Shown in pieces: positions 8,423 through 16,054 of a stretch of 64,000 nt of DNA. The first letter of the stretch is position 1, and each line of letters opens with the position of its first letter. The position numbers and the translations under genes were made by a program. A model generated the notes under the pieces. It saw nothing but the letters and a program-made list of their open reading frames with translations. It made no database searches and was not told where the DNA came from. The stretch lies in NCBI RefSeq assembly GCF_029223285.1, contig NZ_JARHUJ010000005.1, forward strand, positions 372,001 through 436,000, given 5' to 3'. Source of the DNA: Paraflavitalea sp. CAU 1676. GTDB lineage: Bacteria > Bacteroidota > Bacteroidia > Chitinophagales > Chitinophagaceae.

Positions 8423-11146
8423 TTATTTTTTACTATCCCATTTGGTGGAGAACCGATAGATACCGGAACCTGCTTTCAGTTTCACGTAACCGGGTTCCGT
8501 GCCTGCTACCTGCAGTTCATTGCCGCTGACGAGCGGGCGATCGCTTTCCAGTATATCGCCGGCGTTGTTGGCTGGTATATAGATCGTGGCAGTGGTGTTG
8601 GCCGGTATCTCTACATCAAGCAGCAGCTTGCCGTTTTCGACCTTCCAGGCCGACGATAGTTTGCCGTAACGGGTATCATAAGCAGCACCTGCGTTGGTGA
8701 TCTTTTGCCCGATATGTGGTTTGATGGTGATCTTCTTGTAGCCCACTCCATCATCATCTGTGTCGATGCCAACCATAACGCGGTACATCCAATCGCCGAT
8801 GGCGCCATAGGCGTAGTGATTAAAGGAGTTCATGGAAGGCGTTTGGAAGGTGCTGTCTGGCTTCATGCCATCCCAACGCTCCCAGATGGTGGTGGCGCCC
8901 ATTTTTACCGGGTATAACCAGGAGGGGTAGGTTTCCTGCAGCAATAAACTGTAGGCAATATCGGTATATCCGAAGCGGCTCAGCACGTGGCAGAGATAGG
9001 GTGTGCCCAGGAAGCCCGTGGTAAGGTGATTGCCATATTGCTTGATGTTCTTAACCAACCTGTCGGCGGCCTGCTGGCGTTGCGCTTCGGGCAGCATATC
9101 GAACTGCAGGGCCAGTACATAGGAGGTTTGTGTATTGCTGGTGGTAGCGCCGTTGGGCGTGGTGTATTCCTTGCGGAAAGCTTCTTTGATGTTGTTGAGC
9201 TGGGTGGTATAGGTGGCTACGTCTTGTGTGTTGCCCAAGACGGTGGCTGCATTGATGAGCAATTGCGTCGAATAGGCATAGAAGCACTGGGCGATGAGGT
9301 ATTTGTTGGTGATGGCCGAGTGCCCGTCGCGGTCGTCGTTGACACTATAAAAAAGCCAGTCGCCAAAATGCCCGCCTTTGTTCCAAAGTTGTTCGGTGCT
9401 CTGACTGCTCATGTAACCGACCCACGCCTTCATCGAGGGGTATTGTTGTTCGAGTATCTTTTTATCGCCATAAGCGAGGTACATTTCCCAGGGTATGATG
9501 GTGGCTACATCGCTCCAGCCGGCGCTACCGCCTTGTTTGCCGAGTACGTTAGGGATTACGTGTGGTACGGCGCCCGTTGGCAATTGATCGGCAGCTACAT
9601 CTTTCATCCATTTGTCGAAGAAGTTGCCAACGCCTCGCAGGAAGGAGGCGGTACGGAAGAATACCTGTGCGTCGCCGGTCCAGCCCAGGCGTTCATCGCG
9701 TTGCGGGCAATCGGTTGGTACGTCGAGGAAGTTCCCCTTCAGCCCCCATTCAATGTTGTGCTGCAGTTGGTTGAGCAGTGGGTTCGAAGAGGTGAAGGTG
9801 CCCGTGGGTTTCATATCGGAATAAAGTGCAACTGCCGTGAAATTGTCGGGGTTGATGGTTCCGGGATATCCTTTTACCCGTACATAACGGAAACCCTGCC
9901 AGGTGAAATGCGGTTCGAAGGTTTCTTCGCCTTCCCCTTTCAGTACGTAGGTGTTCTCTGCTTTGGCGGCACGCAGATTCTCTGTGTAGAAGTTACCGTT
10001 CTTTTCCATCACCTCGGCATGCGAGAGGGTAATGGAGTCGCCGCTTTTGCCGCTTGCTTTTACCACTACCCAGCCAACCAGGTTTTGGCCATAGTCGAGG
10101 ACCTGTTCGCCCTGGGGTGTTTTGAATACACGGAGGGGCTTGAAGGTCTCGTGTTTTTTTACCGGTTCGTTATAGGTTGCGAGCAGGGTTGATTTGGTGT
10201 AGTTCTCTTTCCTTGCCGGGATCCAGTCACGGTCGTTGAAGCCGGCGGTGCTCCAGCCTTTCTTATCGAGGCGCGCGTCGACGGTTTCACCGTGGTACAC
10301 TTCGGAATAACGGATGGAGCCTGTGGAAGACTTCCAGCTTTCATCACTAACGACGCTTTGCGTGGTGCCATCGGTGTAGGTGATATCGAGTTGCAGCAAC
10401 AGGGCTACATCGGTTCCATAATGATCTTTGCTATTGGACCAGGCAAGGTAGCTGCGGTACCAGCCATTGCCGAGTGTTACGCCGATGGCATTGTTGCCTT
10501 GTTGCACCAGGCCGGTTACGTCGTACACCTGGTATTGCAGTCGCTTGTTATAGCTGGTCCAGCCGGGGGTGAGGTAAGCATCGCCCACCCGCTTGCCATT
10601 GATTTGTGCTTCGTACATACCATGCGCCGTTATATAAGCAGTGGCCCGACTGACCTTTTTACCGCTGGTGAACTCTTTGCGAAAGAGGGGAGATACCCGC
10701 GGCCCATTGTCGTCGAAGCCCTGCGTGATCCAGCTGGCCTTCCAGTCGGTGGGTTGCAGCAGGGCCGTTTGCCAATAGGCCGGCGTACTCCAGGGTGAAG
10801 TGTTGCCCTGGTTGTCCCACACGCGCACCTGCCAGTAATAGCGTTTACCGGAGGTCAGGGAGCTACCATTATAAGGAATGAGGAGCGACTGATCGCTACT
10901 GACCTTTCCGCTGGTCCATATGCCATTGCCTTTGATCTTCGCGTCGGTGCCCACCTTGATCTCGTAGGCCGTTTGCAACACGTTGCGTTTGTTGGATTGC
11001 AACTGCCAGCTGAAGCGTGGTTGCGTATTGTCGAGGCCAATGGGGTTGGTGAGGTTTTCTGTGGTGAGTTGTTGTACCTGTACCTGGGCGACGGCCATGG
11101 ACATACTGATCTCCATAGCTGCGGATAGCAATAGCAATCTTTTCAT
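8423..11146 (-). CDS. Secreted alpha-L-rhamnosidase, GH78 family
   Basis: This 907-residue glycoside hydrolase removes terminal alpha-linked L-rhamnose from plant or microbial glycans. The ATG at 11146 gives a signal peptide (MKRLLLLSAAMEISMSMAVAQ); the 24 codons before it lack signal character. The order is typical of GH78: an N-terminal fibronectin-like domain (about 25-130), the Bac_rhamnosid_N domain (HGMYEAQINGKRVGDAYLTP near 175-195), a concanavalin-like domain, then the (alpha/alpha)6 barrel. The signature DCPQRDERLGWTGD lies at about residues 479-492 and contains the conserved acidic residues of the active site. A short beta domain closes the protein. Likely location is the periplasm. 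It is a single-gene unit with its own terminator and is not next to a SusC/SusD pair. Confidence 0.95.
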   Translation of the reverse strand: MKRLLLLSAAMEISMSMAVAQVQVQQLTTENLTNPIGLDNTQPRFSWQLQSNKRNVLQTAYEIKVGTDAKIKGNGIWTSGKVSSDQSLLIPYNGSSLTSGKRYYWQVRVWDNQGNTSPWSTPAYWQTALLQPTDWKASWITQGFDDNGPRVSPLFRKEFTSGKKVSRATAYITAHGMYEAQINGKRVGDAYLTPGWTSYNKRLQYQVYDVTGLVQQGNNAIGVTLGNGWYRSYLAWSNSKDHYGTDVALLLQLDITYTDGTTQSVVSDESWKSSTGSIRYSEVYHGETVDARLDKKGWSTAGFNDRDWIPARKENYTKSTLLATYNEPVKKHETFKPLRVFKTPQGEQVLDYGQNLVGWVVVKASGKSGDSITLSHAEVMEKNGNFYTENLRAAKAENTYVLKGEGEETFEPHFTWQGFRYVRVKGYPGTINPDNFTAVALYSDMKPTGTFTSSNPLLNQLQHNIEWGLKGNFLDVPTDCPQRDERLGWTGDAQVFFRTASFLRGVGNFFDKWMKDVAADQLPTGAVPHVIPNVLGKQGGSAGWSDVATIIPWEMYLAYGDKKILEQQYPSMKAWVGYMSSQSTEQLWNKGGHFGDWLFYSVNDDRDGHSAITNKYLIAQCFYAYSTQLLINAATVLGNTQDVATYTTQLNNIKEAFRKEYTTPNGATTSNTQTSYVLALQFDMLPEAQRQQAADRLVKNIKQYGNHLTTGFLGTPYLCHVLSRFGYTDIAYSLLLQETYPSWLYPVKMGATTIWERWDGMKPDSTFQTPSMNSFNHYAYGAIGDWMYRVMVGIDTDDDGVGYKKITIKPHIGQKITNAGAAYDTRYGKLSSAWKVENGKLLLDVEIPANTTATIYIPANNAGDILESDRPLVSGNELQVAGTEPGYVKLKAGSGIYRFSTKWDSKK

Positions 11147-11295
11147 TGTTAGCAAGCGGATTGAATGATGAATAAGGCTTGGGGCCAACGCACAGGTTGC
11201 AGTCTTAGGCCGGCCCATACAAGCCTTTGATGCCGAATATAGTGGAGCTTGGAGGGTTTACCGTCCTGCCGTGTCCTGTGGTGCAGGGGATCAAT

Positions 11296-11322
11296 AAAAA
11301 AGCCACTGATCACTCAGTGGCT
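11296..11322 (-). terminator. Rho-independent terminator
   Basis: This is a perfect 9-bp stem (11301-11309 with 11314-11322) with a TCAC loop. On the - strand it is followed by a T-run, 38 bp after the methyltransferase stop. Confidence 0.9.
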
Positions 11323-11360
11323 GTATTGTTGATGATTGCCAGTCCTCGTTTGACCGATTG

Positions 11361-12173
11361 CTACAATTTTACGGTTACCAACAGGAAGGTGGCCGGAATG
11401 GAAGTGCTGCTGGCGGAATCGCTTTTGTTCTGACTGTCGAACAGGGACTCTAATTCGCGCTGCAGGTCGGCCGTCTTGCCATTTTTTTCCGCGGCTTCAA
11501 ATGCGTTCATGGTGGGGCCATAAAAAGTCCTGAACCTATGCACCAGTTCCGAAGGCGGGAATGGGCCCTGGAAGGTAAATGTTTCCCTTTCGAAAGAGAT
11601 GTTTTCCGGTGGTACACCCGCTTTGCCAAAGCGCTCGGTAACATGCTGTTCCATACCCCATAACATCGGACTCACAAAACCTTCGGGCGGCGGAGGCGTA
11701 TAAGCGGAGCTGATCTTTAATATCTGAGCTACCAGGGTGGGATCGCCGGGGATCCAGTTACCCATCACAATACGCCCTCCGGGTTTGGTAACCCGCACCA
11801 TTTCGCTGGCTGCATCGAAGGGCTTGGGGGCGAACATGGCGCCAAAGATACTGACGGTGAGGTCGAAGCTATGATCAGGCGTCCCATTCAGGTCGGTGGC
11901 ATCGCCTTGCCGAAAGCTACAATTGGAAAGGCCTGCTGCTTTTGCCCGGGCATTGCCGGCCGCCACCAGGTTTTCGGCGATATCGATACCCGTAACATCA
12001 GCGCCCAGTTGGGCTTCGGGTATGGCGGTGGTGCCATCTCCGCAACCGAGGTCCAGTACTTTGGTGTGGGGAGTGATCCCTATTTTGGCTACCAGCGCGG
12101 TACCGCTTTCGCGCATCGTATCGGCTATACGGGTGAAGTCACCTTTTTCCCATAATTGTTTGTTCGGATTCAT
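11361..12173 (-). CDS. Class I SAM-dependent methyltransferase
   Basis: This 270-residue cytoplasmic enzyme transfers a methyl group from S-adenosylmethionine to an unidentified small molecule. Motif I VLDLGCGDG is at residues 39-47, the acidic ribose-binding end of strand 2 is VTGIDIA, and a Methyltransf_11/25-like motif follows (FDLTVSIFGAMFAPKPFDA, then TKPGGRIVMGNW). The ATG at 12173 is chosen over one six codons earlier, because the shorter form starts right before the MNPNKQLWEKGD segment. It is divergent from an AraC regulator 119 bp away, which is the likely controller. Confidence 0.9.
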   Translation of the reverse strand: MNPNKQLWEKGDFTRIADTMRESGTALVAKIGITPHTKVLDLGCGDGTTAIPEAQLGADVTGIDIAENLVAAGNARAKAAGLSNCSFRQGDATDLNGTPDHSFDLTVSIFGAMFAPKPFDAASEMVRVTKPGGRIVMGNWIPGDPTLVAQILKISSAYTPPPPEGFVSPMLWGMEQHVTERFGKAGVPPENISFERETFTFQGPFPPSELVHRFRTFYGPTMNAFEAAEKNGKTADLQRELESLFDSQNKSDSASSTSIPATFLLVTVKL

Positions 12174-12292
12174 CTTTATTGTTTTAACCAAAGCTATTGT
12201 TTTTGGGAAAGCATGATTTTGCCCAAAGGCTCATTCTTATGCCTGAAAAGCTCATTTCGCTATTTTTTGTATATTGAAGTGACTCTTGATGT

Positions 12293-13159
12293 ATGGTAAA
12301 TTTCTACGATAGCGTACTGCAGCATCCCCGATTTTATCGCCAATTCAATTGCAGCGATTCGCTGATCACTGTTTTTAATTGTCCGCTGGAGGCAAGGCTC
12401 ATGAAGTCGAAGTTTGCAAGCCTTTGGAGTCAGTATAATTATTTATTTTATGTGATCGAGGGCAGGAAGATCTGGCATACGGCCGACAAAGCCTATGATA
12501 TAGGAAAGGATACCTGTGTGTTTGTGAGAAAAGGGGCCTGGATATTCGAGAACTTTTTGGAACAGGGGTTTTGTGTGGTCTTGTTTTTTATACCAGATGA
12601 ATTCATTTACAATACGTTAAAGTCAAGGGTGAAACCGTTGAGCAAGGAGTTCATGCAATACCAGCCGGTGATGGTGTTGGATAGCAGCGATACGCTGGCC
12701 GCTTTTTTTCTTTCTGTCTCGTATTATTTTGCGGGAACGCAGGAGCCTGATCGTTCTTTGCTGGAACTGAAATTCAAGGAGTTGATACTGATGATTGCAG
12801 ACAATCCGAAGAATGGGGAATTGGTGTCTTATTTCAGCTCTTTGATGAATGAGCCCCAACACCTTTCGCTGCAAAGGGTGATGGATGATAATTATCGCTT
12901 TAACCTGAAACTGGAACAGTTTGCGCAATTGAGTAATAGGAGCCTGGCAACTTTTAAGCGCGACTTTCAAAAGATCTATGATACTACTCCCGGAAAATGG
13001 TTGTTGGAAAAGCGGCTCGATCTGGCGATGCGTCTCTTGGTGGATAAAGGAAATTCGATCAGCGAAGCCAGCTTTGGCAGTGGTTTCGAAAGTGTTTCGC
13101 ACTTCAGCCGTTCTTTTAAGCACCGCTTTGGAATGTCGCCCTCTTCGGTTAAGCATTAG
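12293..13159 (+). CDS. AraC-family transcriptional regulator
   Basis: This is a 288-residue regulator. The N-terminal half carries an ExsA-like/cupin-type sensing region (LMKSKFASLWSQYNYLFYVI, then DTCVFVRKGAWIFENFLEQG). The last 95 residues are a double helix-turn-helix AraC domain, with SNRSLATFKRDFQKIY as the first recognition helix and SGFESVSHFSRSFKHRFGMS as the second, conserved one. It is divergent from the methyltransferase gene and probably regulates it and itself from the 119-bp shared region. The ligand is unknown. Confidence 0.9.
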   Translation: MVNFYDSVLQHPRFYRQFNCSDSLITVFNCPLEARLMKSKFASLWSQYNYLFYVIEGRKIWHTADKAYDIGKDTCVFVRKGAWIFENFLEQGFCVVLFFIPDEFIYNTLKSRVKPLSKEFMQYQPVMVLDSSDTLAAFFLSVSYYFAGTQEPDRSLLELKFKELILMIADNPKNGELVSYFSSLMNEPQHLSLQRVMDDNYRFNLKLEQFAQLSNRSLATFKRDFQKIYDTTPGKWLLEKRLDLAMRLLVDKGNSISEASFGSGFESVSHFSRSFKHRFGMSPSSVKH

Positions 13160-13175
13160 GGATCTGCTAATAGGA

Positions 13176-13201
13176 AAGCCCGCCTCCGGGGAGGCAGGCT
13201 T
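13176..13201. terminator. Bidirectional hairpin terminator
   Basis: An inverted repeat AAGCC.GCCTCC / GGAGGC.GGCTT with one internal mismatch sits between the convergent AraC and thioredoxin genes. The - strand side has a short T-run. Confidence 0.6.
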
Positions 13202-13206
13202 CTATA

Positions 13207-13749
13207 TTACTTCTTAATAAAATTCTTTTCAATGACGGCGAGCTGGTCGGCATTGAGCTTCGTGGTTTGTTTCAATACCTTCACAAATGCGGCTACTTCC
13301 TGTTCGGTAGCGGGGCAACCAATGTTCTCGCCGGGCTGATCGAGGCCGGCGCCAGCGGGACGCATGTTGCAGTCTGCCACGAGCTTTCCACTACCGTCAA
13401 AAATGAGCCAGTAGGGGATTCCTTTCCCTTTGCCGTGGTATTTTTCCATCAATTCTTTACCTCCGGCGTTTTCGAGGTGTTCTTTCCCTTTTGCTTCCAT
13501 CACTACCAGGTGGCGCACTACGAAGTTGTCATCGAACAGTTTTTTGCAGTTGGCATTGTTCATGATGCTGTCCATGCGGTGGCACCAGCCGCACCAGGAG
13601 GCGTGGAAGATGATAAATACTTTCTTGTTCTCTTTGGCGGCTTTGGCGGTAGCTTCCGTCAGTACGTCTTGTGCAGGCGGTGGTGTTTGTGCCCAGGCGC
13701 TGGCTGCAAAGAGGAACAGGCCTAAGAATAAGGTAGTGGCTTTGGTCAT
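13207..13749 (-). CDS. Secreted thioredoxin-fold protein
   Basis: This 180-residue protein has a signal peptide (MTKATTLFLGLFLFAASAWAQ) and a thioredoxin-like fold. The redox motif WCGWC has Cys53 and Cys56, preceded by the strand VFIIFHAS; the later strand IPYWLIFDGSGKLV carries the usual cis-Pro region. WCxWC with this spacing is typical of periplasmic thiol-disulfide proteins of Bacteroidota. Two extra Cys (in ADCNMRP and NIGCPA) could form a structural disulfide. The substrate is unknown. It stands alone, convergent with the AraC gene. Confidence 0.88.
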   Translation of the reverse strand: MTKATTLFLGLFLFAASAWAQTPPPAQDVLTEATAKAAKENKKVFIIFHASWCGWCHRMDSIMNNANCKKLFDDNFVVRHLVVMEAKGKEHLENAGGKELMEKYHGKGKGIPYWLIFDGSGKLVADCNMRPAGAGLDQPGENIGCPATEQEVAAFVKVLKQTTKLNADQLAVIEKNFIKK

Positions 13750-13783
13750 GACGATGGTGTTTATGCGACAATTTACGATAAAC

Positions 13784-14743
13784 TCATTGCACTATCACTT
13801 TTGCCACCAATTCTTTATGAACGGTCAGCCTTATCATGTAGGTGCCGGGCAACAGGTTGCTGATGCGTTGACTGACGCCTGCTTGTATAGAGCGCTGTTG
13901 CAGCAGCTTGCCGTTGAGATCGAATACTTGTAGCTGATCCTGTTCAATGCCTTCCGCCAGTACGTTAAAATAGCCAATGGCCGGTACGGGGTAGGCTTTG
14001 AGCGAAGTGCTTTGTGTGCTATTCCCTTCCACCAGCCGTATGGCCGACCAGGTGGCCCTTCCATCGATATCTTCCTGCCGGATGCGGTACCAGGCTTTGC
14101 CGGTAGTGCTATTGGTATCGGTAGCCGCATAATCGAGGGAGAAGCTGCTGTTGCCGCCGGTCGATTTGGAGGGGGCAAACCGGATGGTCTGGAATTGGGC
14201 TTCATTGTTGTTCTTCCTTTCAATGAAGAAACCGGCATTGCTTTCTTCGCTGATGGTTTTCCAGTTAAGCTGTACCAGCGCCGGGCTGATGCGTTTGGCA
14301 GTGAAGGTGAGTCCGGAAACCGGTAGTGCCAGTTGCTGGCTCATAGGCTGAAGGATGCCCTGGGTAAGCATGGTGGTGGCGTTCTGGTGGGTTACACTTA
14401 CTGCTTCACCCACCGTAAAATCGATCATGGCATTGCCGGCTTTGAACGAGGTACCAGCCAGGTCGATGCCGGCGCCGCTGTTGAGCACTACATCGTTTAT
14501 TGCCGGAATAGAACTGGTGGTGCCTTTGTCCGGCTGCAGGAAGCCGGGTGTGTACATAAATGCGGTAGTACTGAGGGCGGCTACCGTGAGTTCGCCAACA
14601 TTGCTTTCGAGCAGGATGCCGCCTGCCAGTTGTGAAGTGCCTGCGCTGCCGATGGTTTGTGGACTTACTTGCTGCGCCTGCGATGGCGCCATAAAGGCAA
14701 GGCTCATGAAGAGCCCTGCTATGGATTGTTTGAGTGGGACCAT
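13784..14743 (-). CDS. Secreted protein with type IX secretion (T9SS) C-terminal sorting domain
   Basis: This is a 319-residue secreted protein with an N-terminal signal (cleavage near APSQAQ). The first 130 residues have repeated beta pattern. Residues about 150-245 look like a fibronectin-type surface domain (LTFTAKRISPALVQLNWKT). Residues about 250-319 are a T9SS type A sorting domain: LKAYPVPAIGYFNV, then LQVFDLNGKLL, then LLPGTYMIRLTV with a basic/hydrophobic end. The protein is exported by the type IX machinery and probably attached to the surface. It starts 12 bp after the stop of the 14756-15697 gene, so both are made from one transcript. Confidence 0.9.
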   Translation of the reverse strand: MVPLKQSIAGLFMSLAFMAPSQAQQVSPQTIGSAGTSQLAGGILLESNVGELTVAALSTTAFMYTPGFLQPDKGTTSSIPAINDVVLNSGAGIDLAGTSFKAGNAMIDFTVGEAVSVTHQNATTMLTQGILQPMSQQLALPVSGLTFTAKRISPALVQLNWKTISEESNAGFFIERKNNNEAQFQTIRFAPSKSTGGNSSFSLDYAATDTNSTTGKAWYRIRQEDIDGRATWSAIRLVEGNSTQSTSLKAYPVPAIGYFNVLAEGIEQDQLQVFDLNGKLLQQRSIQAGVSQRISNLLPGTYMIRLTVHKELVAKVIVQ

Positions 14744-14755
14744 GATTGAGTTGAT

Positions 14756-15697
14756 TTATTGGATCGTGATGGTGCCATTGATCACGTCATTCTGATTTAA
14801 GGCTTGTCCGGATAAGTTGCGAATTCCAAGACCTATGCGATAAGTTCCGGCATCTATAGTTCCAATAGCCGGATTGCCTCCGGAAGTTACCACGTGTAAA
14901 GCTCCATGAGCTACAACAAGCGTGCGAGCGTTGAGGTTAATGGTGTGGTAGTTGGTAGCATTAAAAGCGATGATGTTGCTGCCGGCGGTATTTTGATAGG
15001 CCGGATTTATTCCGAGGTTATTAATTGGGCCGGTTGCTCCTATGGAAGCGGCAAACGTTGCGATAATGGTCTGGCCGGCTTTGAGCGTGATCTCTTTGGT
15101 GGCGCCGAGAAATTGAAACGCGAGGCTTCCGCCGACCAGAGTTTGGTTGATTATATTTTGGCTAATGATGTGGGTTGCCGCAGAAGGTGCAGATATCCAG
15201 GCTGATCCGTTCCATCTTAACAGATCGCCGGGATCAGGGGCTGATTCGGCGACCGGATTTCCATTGATCTTTAGGGCATTTACGGCCTGATCGGCTGCAA
15301 AGGAATAGGGGACGGTAGCCAGCGATTGGCTTCCCATATCGGTGAAAGCGCCCGTATTGTTGATGTCCAGTTCTACTTTAAGGCTTTTGGCTGCGACGGA
15401 ATTGCTAACCCAGTCGATGTTGGTAAAACTGCCGGAGGTGGCTTGCGCACCCGGTCCGCCGATCTGCACATTGAACAAGCCGAGTGCATTGGTTGTAACA
15501 TTGCGGGTTTCACTGTAGAGGGTGGGGCTGCCGCTGGCACTGCTGATAATGCTTAAACGAACTTTGATGGCCTGGTTCACGAGTGCCTGTCCCTGGGCAT
15601 TGCGGGCAACGGCCTGGTAATTGATGGCTTTGGGCATCTGGGCAATGGCTGTTGAAATACCTGTAGCAAGCAATAACAGCAAAAAGAATTGTTTCAT
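14756..15697 (-). CDS. Secreted cell-surface protein, tail-fibre/adhesin-like, function unknown
   Basis: This is a 313-residue secreted protein. The ATG at 15697 gives a signal peptide MKQFFLLLLLATGISTAIAQ; ten upstream codons do not help the signal. The mature start PKAINYQAVARNAQGQALVNQAIKVRLSI is a hallmark N-terminus of a widespread Bacteroidota surface-protein family in which it precedes fibre-like domains, followed by YSFAADQAVNALKINGN and DLLRWNGSAWISA, a trimeric-fibre-like segment. The C-terminal part is a beta-sandwich-like region without a recognised motif. It is first gene of the operon with the T9SS-tailed protein. A structural or adhesive surface role is inferred. Confidence 0.8.
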   Translation of the reverse strand: MKQFFLLLLLATGISTAIAQMPKAINYQAVARNAQGQALVNQAIKVRLSIISSASGSPTLYSETRNVTTNALGLFNVQIGGPGAQATSGSFTNIDWVSNSVAAKSLKVELDINNTGAFTDMGSQSLATVPYSFAADQAVNALKINGNPVAESAPDPGDLLRWNGSAWISAPSAATHIISQNIINQTLVGGSLAFQFLGATKEITLKAGQTIIATFAASIGATGPINNLGINPAYQNTAGSNIIAFNATNYHTINLNARTLVVAHGALHVVTSGGNPAIGTIDAGTYRIGLGIRNLSGQALNQNDVINGTITIQ

Positions 15698-16054
15698 ATT
15701 CGTTGTGTTGAGTTTAATGATTGGCATTTGTTTTTTGTTGAGGCAAAATTGAAAAGCCGGGAGGGCTATTGAAAATTTATCGCTGATGGTTGTAGGTTGG
15801 GCCGGTTAATTTGTAGAAAAAAGCCAACGAGGCGTAGAAGAGTGGAAGGGGTAATGGCGGGCTCTGTTTTTCGTAGCGGCTACCGGGCAATTGGCAGTAT
15901 TTTTCAATGGTCCGGGAAGCTATCCGGATTTATCAAATAGAGGCGTTTGGGGCATCTACCTTTTAAATGCTTATTTCGACGTTTCAATTTATTTTTAGCG
16001 GGTTTACCTTTCCATATTTTTCCATCTGCGTGGTAGTGATATATTTGAGGCACT
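15698..16054. other. 357-bp intergenic region between divergent units
   Basis: I find no coding sequence. It must hold promoters for the surface-protein operon (leftward) and the LytS kinase (rightward). It is A/T-rich near the kinase, with T-tracts at about 15985-16025, and contains the candidate -7 box at 16040-16047. Confidence 0.6.
16040..16047 (+). promoter_or_regulatory. Candidate promoter -7 box (TATATTTG), very close to the start codon
   Basis: TATATTTG fits TAnnTTTG exactly, but ends only 7 bp before the ATG at 16055. If used, the mRNA would be leaderless or nearly so. Confidence 0.4.

Noticed and set aside
8987-10192. 401-codon open frame on the + strand inside the rhamnosidase gene
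   Set aside because: It lies opposite the GH78 catalytic region; the translation is Gly/Val-rich shadow with no domain.
15780-15830. Possible LytTR site (GCCGGTTAATTTG) before the propeller/LytS gene
   Set aside because: Only a partial half-site match and no second copy 21 bp away.
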